A stretch of 64,000 bases of DNA from Nocardia sputorum. Lineage in GTDB: Bacteria; Actinomycetota; Actinomycetes; Mycobacteriales; Mycobacteriaceae. The stretch covers positions 1,674,001-1,738,000 of the forward strand of contig NZ_AP026978.1 in assembly GCF_027924405.1 (NCBI RefSeq). Reading direction: 5' to 3'. The position numbers and the translations under genes were made by a program. Below are positions 27,387 to 35,913 of the stretch, piece by piece (the first letter of the stretch is position 1; every line of letters begins with the position of its first letter). The notes under the pieces are model-generated. The model made no database searches. It worked only from the letters and a program-made list of their open reading frames with translations, and was not told the origin of the DNA.

Positions 27387-29174
27387 ATGTCGACTCGGAT
27401 GCTGCTCTCGCTCGCCGTCGCGGCCCTCACGGTGGCCGCCGCCGGTTGTGCGAGCGAGCCGCAAGGGCCTGTCCCCGCCGCGGACGCGTTCGTCAAAGCG
27501 TTCGCCGAGCACCGGGTGAGCGCCGCCGCCGACCTCACCAATGTGCCGGAGAAGGCCAGCGCCGCATTGCGTTCCGCATGGGATCAGCTCCAAGCCGAAC
27601 AGCTCACCGCACGCACCGGCGCGGCGCGCGTCACCGGAGACACCGCGACCGTCGACTACACCTACGAATGGCGCCTGCCCAAGAACCGGACGTGGAAGTA
27701 TTCGGGCCAGTTGCAGATGGGGCGCAGCAACGGACGCTGGATGGTCCGCTGGACCTCCTCCAACATCCACCCCAAGCTCGGCGACACCCAGACCATGGTG
27801 TTGCGCTCGAATCCGCCGCCGCGCGCGCGGGTCAACGAGCAGTCCGGCAGCGACGTCATGGTGCCCGGCAAGGTGTCGCGGGTCGCGTTCGTCGCGGCCG
27901 ACGCCGCCGATCCCGGGAGCGTGGCCACCGCGCTGGCCGCGGCGCTACACCGTTTCGACAAGTCGCTGACGCCGGAGTCGATCCTCGAGGAGGCGAAGGC
28001 GGCCCGGGGCGCCTATACGGTCGCGCTGCTCAACGACATCGAATCCGCCCAGGTGACGACTGATCTCATCGGACTGCCCGGTGTCACGGTGACCCAGCAA
28101 TGGGATCTGGTCGCCACCGATCGGGAATTCGCGCCCGATCTGCTCACCCAGGTGCGCAAAACGGTGATCGCGGAGGTGGACGGCAAAGCGGGGTGGAGCG
28201 TGGTCACCGTGAACGCCAACGGCGCCGACACCGACGTGCTGATGGACGTGCCCTCGCAACCCGCGCCGTCGTTCTCGCTCAGCGTCGACCGCAACGTGCA
28301 GAACGCCGCACAGCGTGCCGTGCAGCCACGGACCGAGCAGACCATGATGGTGGTGCTGCGCCCGTCCACCGGCGCGATTCTGGCGGTGGCCCAGAACAAG
28401 GCCGCCGACCGGGACGGCCCCCTCGCGACGATCGGCCAGTACCCGCCCGGCTCGGTGTTCAAGACGGTCACCGCGGCCGCGGCCATGGCGAATGGTCTCG
28501 CGACGCCGGATACGGTGCTGCCGTGCCCGAGCCGCATCGTCATCGGCGAGCGGACCATTCCCAACTACAACCTGTTCACCGTCGGGAACGTGCCGATGTC
28601 CACGGCCTACGAGCGGTCGTGCAACACCTCGTTCGCCAAACTCGCCAGTGAACTGCCGGGCCCCGCGTTGCATGACACCGCGGCGAAGCTCGGTGTCGGA
28701 CCGGTCTATTCGGTGGTGGGGCTGCCGACGACCTCCGGCGCGGTGCCGTCCGCCGACGACCTGATCCAGCGCACCGAGGACGGCATCGGTCAGGGCAAAG
28801 TGGTGGTCAGCCCGTTCGGCATGGCGCTGATGGCGGCAACCATCGCGCACGGCTCCGCGCCGGTGCCGTACCTGATCGCGGGGCGGCCCACGCAGATCGA
28901 TGGTGACCGCCCGGCGCTGGCTCCCGATGTCATCGAAGGACTGCGCACGATGATGCGCCAGGTGGTCGTCGGCGGCACGGCCGAGCGGATCGCCGATCAA
29001 GGCCCGGTCTACGGCAAGACCGGTGAAGCCGAGGTGGACGGCGGGTCGCACTCGTGGTTCGTCGGCTTCCGTGGCGACCTCGCCTTCGCCACGCTGCTGG
29101 TCGAAGGCGGCAGCTCCGACAACGCGGTCGCGGTGACACGCGACATGTTGGCGGCGCTGCCTGCTGGATACTGA
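27387..29174 (+). CDS. Penicillin-binding lipoprotein (class B-like transpeptidase)
   Basis: A 595-aa peptidoglycan D,D-transpeptidase anchored outside the membrane by a lipid. The lipobox AAAGC gives Cys21. A MecA-like NTF2 domain (about 25-140), a PBP dimer segment and the transpeptidase domain follow. The active-site motifs are SVFK (S356, K359), SCN (S411) and KTG (K544). It is the positional counterpart of M. tuberculosis Rv2864c near ispG. MecA-like PBPs can have low beta-lactam affinity, but that is not inferable here. Confidence 0.92.
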   Translation: MSTRMLLSLAVAALTVAAAGCASEPQGPVPAADAFVKAFAEHRVSAAADLTNVPEKASAALRSAWDQLQAEQLTARTGAARVTGDTATVDYTYEWRLPKNRTWKYSGQLQMGRSNGRWMVRWTSSNIHPKLGDTQTMVLRSNPPPRARVNEQSGSDVMVPGKVSRVAFVAADAADPGSVATALAAALHRFDKSLTPESILEEAKAARGAYTVALLNDIESAQVTTDLIGLPGVTVTQQWDLVATDREFAPDLLTQVRKTVIAEVDGKAGWSVVTVNANGADTDVLMDVPSQPAPSFSLSVDRNVQNAAQRAVQPRTEQTMMVVLRPSTGAILAVAQNKAADRDGPLATIGQYPPGSVFKTVTAAAAMANGLATPDTVLPCPSRIVIGERTIPNYNLFTVGNVPMSTAYERSCNTSFAKLASELPGPALHDTAAKLGVGPVYSVVGLPTTSGAVPSADDLIQRTEDGIGQGKVVVSPFGMALMAATIAHGSAPVPYLIAGRPTQIDGDRPALAPDVIEGLRTMMRQVVVGGTAERIADQGPVYGKTGEAEVDGGSHSWFVGFRGDLAFATLLVEGGSSDNAVAVTRDMLAALPAGY

Positions 29175-29217
29175 TGCAACTCCGAACAGCGCGCGCCTCG
29201 GCGGGGAACGTCGCGGA

Positions 29218-29259
29218 GCCGGACTCGGAACGGTGCACGCACACCGATCCGAGTCCGGC
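29218..29259. terminator. Bidirectional terminator between PBP and HTH genes
   Basis: A long stem: GCCGGACTCGGA pairs with TCCGAGTCCGGC, and the inner CGGTG pairs with CACCG, with one A-A mismatch and a 6-nt loop. It lies between the convergent PBP and HTH genes. Confidence 0.85.
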
Positions 29260-29270
29260 GGACCGGCCGG

Positions 29271-30308
29271 TCATTGGCCGACGGCCGATTCGATCAGCAG
29301 ATGCTCCAAGCTGATCGTGTGGTCGGCGTACTTGTCGACACCGATGACCGCGACGAAATCCCGATCACCGGCACGCTGCTGCAGCGACGCCCACGAGTTG
29401 GCGAGATACCAACCGGCTCCGGCGGTGCCGCGTGCGCCCAGACCACCGCAGTACATCCGATACCGGCCGGGATGCCGATCGGCGTCGGGGCGTACCCGGG
29501 CGACGATGCCGATGTTGCGGTCATCGCCGGAGCTGTAACTACTTCCGTCGGCCAGCCGCAGGTACACGGTAAGGGAACCGTCCTCGGCAGTGCTGTCCCA
29601 CAGGGTGAACAGCGGACGCTCGGCGGTATCCAGGTACCGGCGCAGGAAGTCGTTGCCGCTGAGCCCGAAGCTGATATACGGGCGGTCGCGGTGGACGACG
29701 TGATCGCGGTCGCTGCGGACGTCGACCGGGATGCTGGTGTGGCGTTGCAGAAAAGACAGCACGTACAGCAATCCACGAAGCTCGTTCTCACCCACTACGG
29801 ACGGAACGTCGTATCGTGTCGGAAACACGCTGGCTTGCTTGTCGAACACGCGCTGCCGGCCGATCCCTGCCGCCCGGAGCGCTTCCACCGAAGACCGTGC
29901 CAGCTCGAACACCGGATAAACCAGCGTCGTTCCGTTCGTGGTCATCTCGGCGCCGAGGAAAGCCTCGACCGAGGCGTCGGTGCCGGAGAAGCCCGCCTCG
30001 TGCGAACGGAGTTCGGCGGGTGTGGAGTTGGCCATCTGAAACAATCCCTCCACGGTCCAGCCCGGGAACATTCGCTCCAGCACCCGGCAGTGATAGTCGC
30101 GCGGAAGTCCGATCATGCGCCCGGACAACCACTGGTAGTACTGCGCTTTCGCCGGCCCATGCCCGGGAGGGATGGGCGGATCCAGGCGCGCCGCGCACCT
30201 GTCGTACGCGGCCAGAAAATCGTGATGACTCTTGAGATGCCGCTCCGCCAGCAGCATCTTCAGTACGGTCGCCAACGAAACCCCCTTACCCCTGCAGCCT
30301 CCGTCCAC
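29271..30308 (-). CDS. HTH-like protein with unknown C-terminal domain
   Basis: A 345-aa cytoplasmic protein. The N-terminal ~95 residues (VLKMLLAERHLKSHHDFLAAYDRCA ... YYQWLSGRMIGLPRDYHCRVLERMFPGWTVEGLF) have the length and helix pattern of an XRE-like DNA-binding unit found in actinobacterial regulators. Residues 130-340 form an alpha/beta domain containing RPYISFGLSGNDFLRRYL and DSTAEDGSLTVYLRLADG that I do not recognise. The gene is directly downstream of the 14-repeat IPT/TIG gene, separated by a terminator, so it could regulate that cassette (inference). The start could be GTG 30308 or TTG 30275, which has GGGGG just upstream. Confidence 0.65.
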   Translation of the reverse strand: MDGGCRGKGVSLATVLKMLLAERHLKSHHDFLAAYDRCAARLDPPIPPGHGPAKAQYYQWLSGRMIGLPRDYHCRVLERMFPGWTVEGLFQMANSTPAELRSHEAGFSGTDASVEAFLGAEMTTNGTTLVYPVFELARSSVEALRAAGIGRQRVFDKQASVFPTRYDVPSVVGENELRGLLYVLSFLQRHTSIPVDVRSDRDHVVHRDRPYISFGLSGNDFLRRYLDTAERPLFTLWDSTAEDGSLTVYLRLADGSSYSSGDDRNIGIVARVRPDADRHPGRYRMYCGGLGARGTAGAGWYLANSWASLQQRAGDRDFVAVIGVDKYADHTISLEHLLIESAVGQ

Positions 30309-30350
30309 GGTGACGGAGACTCATGTCGTATTCGCTCAACCGCGACGAAA

Positions 30351-30385
30351 CTGGGCCGCCGGCGAGAAGCCTGCCGACGGCCCAG
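30351..30385 (-). terminator. Terminator after the 14-repeat IPT/TIG gene
   Basis: CTGGGCCGCCGGC and GCCGACGGCCCAG pair at 12 of 13 positions with a 9-nt loop, 13 bp after the gene's stop. On the minus strand TTTCG follows. Confidence 0.8.
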
Positions 30386-30397
30386 CCGTTTCAGCCG

Positions 30398-33300
30398 TCA
30401 GATGTAGATGAATGGGAGACCATTACTGGTTCCTCCGGAGGTGGTCGCGGTGACTTGCACTGTTCCCGTTCCGGCGGGAGTGACGGCGGTGATCTGTGTT
30501 GCGGAGTCGACGGTGAACGAAGCTGCCGGTGTGCCGCCGAAATCGACGGCCGTAGTGCCTGTCAGGTCGGTCCCGGTGAGGACGACCGTCGTTCCACCGG
30601 CCGCCGGCCCTACGTTCGGAAGCACGACCGCGAGTGTCGGTACCGCGATGTAGGTGTAGGCGAGGCCGTTGCTGGTTCCGCCGGGGGTGGTGGCGGTGAC
30701 TTGCACCGTACCGGTCCCGGCGGGCGCTACGGCGGTGATCTGCGTTGCCGAATCGATCGTGAACGAGGTCGCCGGTGTGCCACCGAAATCGACCGAGGTA
30801 GTCCCGGTCAGCCCCGTGCCGGTGAGGATGACGGTTGTCCCGCCCGCTTCCGTGCCGACACTGGGAACCGCCGCGGTGAGGGCGGGAACCGCGACGTAGG
30901 TGTAGGCGACGCCGTTGGTGGTTCCGCCCGGGGTGGTGGCCGTGATCTGGACGATTCCGGTCCCCGCCGGGGCGACAGCCGTGATCTGAGTGGGTGCGTC
31001 GACCGTGAACGAGGTCGCCGGTGTGGCGCCGAAGTTCACCGCTGTCGTACCGGTCAGGTTGGTGCCCGTGAGAACGACGGTCGTGCCACCGGACACCGAG
31101 CCCAGGGTCGGAGCCGCCGCGGTGAGGGTGGGCAGCGCGACGTAGGTGTAGGCGACGCCGTTGCTGGTTCCACCCGCGGTGGTGGCCGTGACCTGGACAG
31201 TTCCGGTCCCTGCTGGGGCGACGGCCGTGATCTGGGTGTCGGAATCGACGATGAACGAGGTCGCCGGCGTGGCGCCGAAGTTCACCGCGGAGGTAGTAGA
31301 CAACCCTGCTCCGGTGATGACGACGATGGTTCCGCCGGCGACCGGTCCTACATTCGGCACCACCGTGGTCAGGACGGGGATCGGGATGTAGGTGTAGGCG
31401 ACGCCGTTGCTGGTTCCACCCGGGCCGGTGGCGGTGATTTGCACCGTCCCGGTCCCCGCCGGGGCTACGGCGGTGATCTGGGTGGCGGAGTCGACGGTGA
31501 ACGAGGTGGCCGGTGTAGCGCCGAAGTTCACGGCGGTGGTGCCGGTCAGTCCCGTTCCGGTGAGCACGACTGTCGTACCGCCCGATACGGTGCCCACGTT
31601 GGGAACCGTCGCGGTCAGGGTGGGGACCGGGATGTAGGTGTAGGCGACGCCGTTGCTGGTTCCGCCGGGGGTGGTGACGGTCAACTGCACGGTTCCGGTC
31701 CCGGCGGGAGCGATGGCCGTGATCTGCGTGGCGGAATCGACGGTGAACGAGGTGGCCGGTGTGGCGCCGAAGTTCACCGCCGTCGCTCCCGTCAGTCCTG
31801 TTCCAGTGATCACGACTGTCGTGCCACCGGTCGCGGGACCAACATTCGGCACCTCCGTGGTCACGGCGGGGATCGGGATGTAGGTGTAGGCGACGCCGTT
31901 GCTGGTTCCGCCGGGGGTGGTGACGGTCAGCTGCACCGTTCCGGTCCCGGCGGGAGCGATGGCCGTGATCTGGGTGTCGGAGTTGACGGTGAACGAGGTG
32001 GCCGGTGTGGCGCCGAAGTTCACCGCGGTAGCCCCGGTCAATCCTGTGCCGGTGATGACGACGGTCGTCCCGCCCGCTTCCACGCCCGAGTTCGGTACCA
32101 CCGCGGTGACAGTGGGCAGCGCGACGTAGGTGTAGGCGACGCTGTTGCTGGTTCCGCCGGGGGTGGTGACGGTCAGCTGCACGGTTCCGGTCCCGGCGGG
32201 AGCGACGGCCGTGATCTGGGTGTCGGAGTTGACGGTGAACGAGGTGGCCGGTGTGGCGCCGAAGTTCACCGCGGTGGCTCCGGTCAGGCCCGTTCCGGTG
32301 ATGACGACTGTGGTTCCGCCGGTGACCGGTCCTACGCTCGGGACCACCGTGGTCACGGCGGGCACGGCGACATACGTGTAGGCGGCGGCGTTACTGGTTC
32401 CGCCCGCGGTGGTGACGGTGACTCCCACGGTCCCCGTCCCCGCGGGGGCGATTGCCGTGATCTGGGTGTCGGAGTTTACGGTGAACGAAGCTGCCGGTGT
32501 GGCGCCGAAGTTCACCGCGGTGGCTCCGGTCAGGCCCGTTCCGGTGATGACGACTGTGGTTCCGCCGGTGACCGGTCCTACGTTCGGCACCACCGTGGTG
32601 ATGGCGGGCACCGGAATGTAGGTGTAGGCGATGCCGTTGCTGGTTCCGCCGGGTGTCGTGACGGTGACTTGCACGGTTCCGGTCCCGGCCGGCGCGACCG
32701 CCGTGATCTGGGTGGCCGAGTTGACGATGAACGAGCTCGCCGGTGTGGCGCCGAAGTTGACCGCTGTCGCTCCCGTGAGATTCGTTCCGGTGATGACGAC
32801 CGTTGTCCCGCCGGTGACCGGACCGGCATTGGGCACCAGCGTGGTGATGGCGGGCACCGCCACATAGGTGAAGGGAAGGCCGTTGCTGGTTCCGCCGGCA
32901 GTGGTGACGGTGACCTGCACGGTCCCCGTTCCGGCTGGAGCGACAGCGGTGATCTGGGTGTCGGAGTTGACGACGAACGAGGTCGCCGGTGTGCCACCGA
33001 AGTTCACCGCCGTGGCGGTCGACAGGCCCGTTCCCGTGATGACGACCGTGGTTCCGCCGGTTGTCGGGCCGGTCGTGGGTACCAGGCTGGTCAGCGCTGG
33101 GACACCGGCATAGGTGTAGGTGACACCGTTGCTGGTCCCGCCCGAACCCGTGACCGTGACCTGCACGCTCCCCGTTCCGGGAGGCGCGATGGCGGTGATC
33201 TGAGTGGGCGAATTGACCGTGAAAATGGTTGCGGTGTTGCCGAACCGGACAGTCAGCGGGCCGGTGAACCCGGTGCCGGTGATCGTGACGGTGTTACCTC

Positions 33301-33838
33301 CCGAGGCAGGCCCGGCGGTCGGCGAAATGGAGGTGATGGTGGGGACGACCACGTAGATGAACGGCACCGCACCGCTGGTGCCGCCCGGACCGGTGACCGT
33401 GACCGGCACGATGCCGGTACCGGCCGGCGTGACAGCCGTGATCTGGGTGTCGGAGTTGACGACGAACGAGGTCGCCGGTGTGCTGCCGAAATTGACCGCG
33501 GTGGCTCCCGTGAAGCCCGATCCGGTGAGCGTGACCGTCGTCCCGCCCGCGGTGGAGCCTTGATTCGGGTTGATGCTGTTGAGTGCGGGAACCGGAACGT
33601 AGGTGTAGGGGAGGCCATTGCTGGTTCCCCCCGCGTTGCTGACGGTGACCTGCACCGTACCGACCGAGCCGGCCGGGGCGATGGCCGTGATCTGAGTGGG
33701 GGAGTCGATCGTGAAAGTGGTCGCGGTACCGCCGAACCGCACGGTCGTCGGACCGCCGAATCCGGTACCCGTGATCACGACACTGGTTCCACCCGTTGCG
33801 GGCCCTGATGTCGGGGAGAGGGAAGTGATGGTAGGCAT
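30398..33838 (-). CDS. 14-repeat IPT/TIG immunoglobulin-like protein
   Basis: A 1146-aa protein made almost entirely of fourteen ~82-residue IPT/TIG domains with no other domain. Each repeat has the pattern (V/P)-x-(I/L)-T-x-(L/I/V)-x-P-x-x-G-P, G-G-T-x-V-x-(I/L)-T-G, A-V-x-F-G, T-x-F-x-V-x-S-x-T-Q-I-T-A-x-x-P, then T-V-Q-V-T-V and G-G-T-S-N-G. There is no signal peptide, lipobox, LPXTG or membrane segment, so export would need another route. ATG at 33838 follows AAAGGAGG by 8 nt. The gene has its own copy of a promoter-leader shared with two neighbouring units. IPT/TIG arrays occur in adhesins and phage tail proteins. Confidence 0.88.
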   Translation of the reverse strand: MPTITSLSPTSGPATGGTSVVITGTGFGGPTTVRFGGTATTFTIDSPTQITAIAPAGSVGTVQVTVSNAGGTSNGLPYTYVPVPALNSINPNQGSTAGGTTVTLTGSGFTGATAVNFGSTPATSFVVNSDTQITAVTPAGTGIVPVTVTGPGGTSGAVPFIYVVVPTITSISPTAGPASGGNTVTITGTGFTGPLTVRFGNTATIFTVNSPTQITAIAPPGTGSVQVTVTGSGGTSNGVTYTYAGVPALTSLVPTTGPTTGGTTVVITGTGLSTATAVNFGGTPATSFVVNSDTQITAVAPAGTGTVQVTVTTAGGTSNGLPFTYVAVPAITTLVPNAGPVTGGTTVVITGTNLTGATAVNFGATPASSFIVNSATQITAVAPAGTGTVQVTVTTPGGTSNGIAYTYIPVPAITTVVPNVGPVTGGTTVVITGTGLTGATAVNFGATPAASFTVNSDTQITAIAPAGTGTVGVTVTTAGGTSNAAAYTYVAVPAVTTVVPSVGPVTGGTTVVITGTGLTGATAVNFGATPATSFTVNSDTQITAVAPAGTGTVQLTVTTPGGTSNSVAYTYVALPTVTAVVPNSGVEAGGTTVVITGTGLTGATAVNFGATPATSFTVNSDTQITAIAPAGTGTVQLTVTTPGGTSNGVAYTYIPIPAVTTEVPNVGPATGGTTVVITGTGLTGATAVNFGATPATSFTVDSATQITAIAPAGTGTVQLTVTTPGGTSNGVAYTYIPVPTLTATVPNVGTVSGGTTVVLTGTGLTGTTAVNFGATPATSFTVDSATQITAVAPAGTGTVQITATGPGGTSNGVAYTYIPIPVLTTVVPNVGPVAGGTIVVITGAGLSTTSAVNFGATPATSFIVDSDTQITAVAPAGTGTVQVTATTAGGTSNGVAYTYVALPTLTAAAPTLGSVSGGTTVVLTGTNLTGTTAVNFGATPATSFTVDAPTQITAVAPAGTGIVQITATTPGGTTNGVAYTYVAVPALTAAVPSVGTEAGGTTVILTGTGLTGTTSVDFGGTPATSFTIDSATQITAVAPAGTGTVQVTATTPGGTSNGLAYTYIAVPTLAVVLPNVGPAAGGTTVVLTGTDLTGTTAVDFGGTPAASFTVDSATQITAVTPAGTGTVQVTATTSGGTSNGLPFIYI
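30408..33838 (-). repeat. 246-bp coding tandem repeats (14 units)
   Basis: The IPT/TIG units repeat every 246 bp at DNA level. Several central units (about 31.1-32.9 kb) are nearly identical, as in the recurring GTTGCTGGTTCCGCC segments, while the N-terminal three are more diverged. The block also produces regularly spaced open frames on the opposite strand, which are not genes. Confidence 0.9.
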
Positions 33839-33977
33839 GACGCTGCCTCCTTTTGCCGTGGTGATGATTCCTCTGCACCGGGGGGCGCCCGCCGCTCTTC
33901 AGCGGCCCGGCTATCTCCATTAACGCCTTTGGATTGATGGCTGGCAACGTATCTCGCGATCCGTTTTGGTCCGTTTT
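33839..33977 (-). promoter_or_regulatory. Shared promoter-leader, copy A (14-repeat IPT gene)
   Basis: Reading the minus strand: AAAACGG (33977-33971), 3 bp, AAAACGG (33967-33961), 13 bp, -35 TTGCCA (33947-33942), 17 bp, -10 GTTAAT (33924-33919). A leader of about 75 nt follows with a CCGCT-GAAG-AGCGG hairpin and the box CCCCGGTGCAGAGGAA (33883-33868) 30 nt before the ATG. The outer CCGGG can pair with the CCCGG in the box. The identical architecture occurs in copies B and C. Confidence 0.8.
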
Positions 33978-34173
33978 CGGTTGACCGGCGGTACGTCGGT
34001 CAGCGGCGCGAACATCCTGGCAGGCGTTGTGGCAGCAATATTTTCGATGGCCCTGCGCCGCCGTCGATGAGTGCACCGCTAGCACGCAGCATGCCGAGAT
34101 CTGCGGTCCCGGCGAACGATTGGCGACCATCCGGAACGTCCTTCGGCATCCCGGCTCGGAAGCCTTTTCCGGG

Positions 34174-34479
34174 TTACAGGAACAGTTCCGGTGGGTCGTC
34201 GAACTCGATGCCCGCCTGCCGTGCCCGGGTCACCATCCTGCGATCCCACTCGCGGTGGACCCGGAGCGCCATGCGGAACTCGCCCATCTGCTCGGACATC
34301 TGCTGTGTCTGTGAAATGGCGAGGTCGCTCAGTACCTTCGCGGCATCGGCCTTCGTCTTCGTCATGGTGGCGTCGACATCGCCGCGCTTGAACCACCCCG
34401 TCACGGCTGCCGAGAGCACCGAAGAGCTGGCGATGAGCACCAGCGCCGCGAAGATCGGCGACTGCTGGACGATATTCAT
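34174..34479 (-). CDS. Small membrane protein with helical tail (phage lysis-region-like)
   Basis: A 101-aa protein with an N-terminal transmembrane helix (PIFAALVLIASSSVLSAAVTG) and a long charged helical tail, topologically like spanin or holin-accessory proteins of actinophages. GGGAGGCGTC precedes the ATG at 34479, which overlaps the upstream gene's stop (ATGA). It is the last of three overlapping membrane-protein genes. The phage link is from topology and order, not a recognised family. Confidence 0.7.
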   Translation of the reverse strand: MNIVQQSPIFAALVLIASSSVLSAAVTGWFKRGDVDATMTKTKADAAKVLSDLAISQTQQMSEQMGEFRMALRVHREWDRRMVTRARQAGIEFDDPPELFL

Positions 34480-34913
34480 GACGCCTCCCTCATCCTGACC
34501 GCGTGCAACGTCCGAACGTCCTGCAGCACCTGTCGGCGCTTCCACAAGAACGCGACGCCCAAGGCGATCGGCAGCGGACCGCCGAGAACCGTGGCCGGGC
34601 CGAGGGTTCGGTGCTGGATCTGCAACAGCAGTAGCTGCGCACCGAAGGCCACCAGGGACCAACCGAGCGCCCCTAAGCCGACTTGTTCGACCAGATAACC
34701 CCAGACACGCCGGGCGAACAGGCCGACCAGCGTCGTGACGCAGCCGACCAGCATCAAAACGAGCCACAGCGTGCGAAATCCCGCGGGCATAGCCGCGGTC
34801 GCCGAACCCGGCGGTGGACCGTAGACGCAGTGCAACAGCATCGAGACACCGAATACCGCGCACAGCACCACCTCGAAGGGGTCGTGGCGTGTCTTCTCCT
34901 TCTGGGCCCTCAT
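34476..34913 (-). CDS. Four-helix membrane protein (phage lysis-region-like)
   Basis: A 145-aa protein with about four hydrophobic segments (FEVVLCAVFGVSMLLHCVYG, LWLVLMLVGCVTTLVGLFA, LGWSLVAFGAQLLLL, LGGPLPIALGVAFLW) and a charged C-terminus. It overlaps both neighbours by 4 bp, so the three are translationally coupled. Similar multi-spanning proteins lie next to holins in actinophage genomes as I recall. Function unknown. Confidence 0.72.
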   Translation of the reverse strand: MRAQKEKTRHDPFEVVLCAVFGVSMLLHCVYGPPPGSATAAMPAGFRTLWLVLMLVGCVTTLVGLFARRVWGYLVEQVGLGALGWSLVAFGAQLLLLQIQHRTLGPATVLGGPLPIALGVAFLWKRRQVLQDVRTLHAVRMREAS

Positions 34914-35131
34914 GCCGGTTCACCGCTATCCGGTGGCGCCGGGCTCACCCGGTGGCGCGCCGATTCGACTGCGGGCAAGCCCAGTGCCGCCGCGACGATC
35001 GCGAGGACGAACCCCGAGAGGTCGGCGGAGACGACACCCTTGGTGACGCCGTACCCGATCAGCGCTACCAGCAGTGGGTACAGCAATGCGCGAACGGGCT
35101 CGCTGTGCAGGATGGTGATCACCTTGTTCAT
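34910..35131 (-). CDS. Holin-like small membrane protein
   Basis: A 73-aa protein MNKVITILHSEPVRALLYP with two hydrophobic segments (LLYPLLVALIGYGVTKG and FVLAIVAAALGLPA) separated by a short polar turn and a Pro-rich hydrophilic tail: the layout of a class II holin. The start motif (SEP followed by a TM) resembles actinophage holin-like proteins. GGGAAG lies 7 nt before ATG 35131. It heads a three-gene overlapping operon driven by promoter copy B. Confidence 0.72.
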   Translation of the reverse strand: MNKVITILHSEPVRALLYPLLVALIGYGVTKGVVSADLSGFVLAIVAAALGLPAVESARHRVSPAPPDSGEPA

Positions 35132-35283
35132 CGGTTCTTCCCTTTCTTCTTCTGTATCGACGGTGCTGCCGGCTGATGCCGGAGCCCGCCGTCTGAAAAC
35201 CCACCGTTGGGTTTGTTCGAACACGGCAGGTCCGGGCGTTCGGATTGCGCCGTGTCGTTGGAGTGCCGCCCCGAGCCGGGGAA

Positions 35284-35433
35284 TCAGACGAACCCGTATG
35301 CGTCCGTGAAGGCTTCGTGGTGCGGTGTCGCGGCCTGTGCCGGTGCGGCACCGTCCACCGGAGTACCGGTCGTCGCCCTGGCACGTCGATCCGGTGAGTG
35401 GTGTCCCGAGGAGGGAGAGAGGAAGGTAGGCAT
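35284..35433 (-). pseudogene. 49-codon frame with an IPT-type start: remnant of a third IPT/TIG gene
   Basis: The frame starts MPTFLSPSSG, which aligns with the MPTITSLSPTSG start of the 14-repeat protein after loss of a few codons, then diverges into unrelated sequence ending at TGA 35284. It sits at the right distance behind promoter-leader copy B, with AGAGAGG before the ATG. The simplest reading is a third IPT/TIG gene of which only the leader and first codons survive; alternatively it is a short leader peptide. Confidence 0.6.
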
Positions 35434-35563
35434 TGGGCTGCCTCTCTGTTTGCTGGTTCCTCTGTACCGGGGTGCCCGACGCTGGCGGCGAACCGGTTAA
35501 CTCCGTTATGCCCCATGATCAGCGGGTCGGCAACGCGCCGAATGATCCGTTTTTGTCCGTTTT
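35434..35563 (-). promoter_or_regulatory. Shared promoter-leader, copy B (membrane-protein operon)
   Basis: Minus strand: AAAACGG (35563-35557), 3 bp, AAAACGG (35553-35547), 13 bp, TTGCCG (35533-35528), 17 bp, CATAAC (35510-35505). The leader box CCCCGGTACAGAGGAA (35472-35457) differs from copies A and C by one base and ends 24 nt before the ATG at 35433. Confidence 0.78.
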
Positions 35564-35913
35564 CCAGATTGTTGCCACGTATTGACCAGGCGGAGGCGCG
35601 ATCCGGTCGGACCGCATCCTCCGGCCGTGCCGCAGTGTGGTTCTCGCCGGTGCGGCGAGCCGGGGTCCGACACCCCCGGGAAGCGGCCGCCTCGCCGAAG
35701 CGGAAACGCCATGCCCGCCGGAATTCTCGTCGTCGCGCCGGTGCGTCTACCAGTCCGCGGGTCGGCAGAGCGAGATCGTTGATGCCTGTCGGGAGGAGAT
35801 CCGGGCGCCACGCGAGTCGTGCCATCCGATCGGACCGAAGACTCAGGGATTCACGCTCGAATGCGACCGGGCCGCCGCCGGATACCCCGGCGGCGGCCCA
35901 TGCGCTGTCCCGA
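35564..35913. other. 350-bp region without a supported gene
   Basis: Between the 3-repeat IPT gene stop and promoter copy B. Open frames on both strands lack coding bias or similarity, and no hairpin with a U-run was found. Confidence 0.5.

Noticed and set aside
30323..33808. A 1161-codon open frame on the plus strand opposite the 14-repeat IPT/TIG gene, plus a ladder of ~76-codon frames every 246 bp
   Set aside because: These are shadows of the repeat array: Gly/Asp/Arg-rich sequence with no domain, while the minus strand encodes perfect IPT/TIG repeats with a ribosome-binding site.
30408..33838. CRISPR-like periodic repeats
   Set aside because: The 246-bp period is far too long and the units are coding IPT/TIG domains, not short repeats with spacers; no cas genes are present.
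35506..35811. Minus-strand frame of about 100 codons between the 3-repeat IPT gene and promoter copy B
   Set aside because: It overlaps the conserved promoter elements and lacks a start signal and coding bias.
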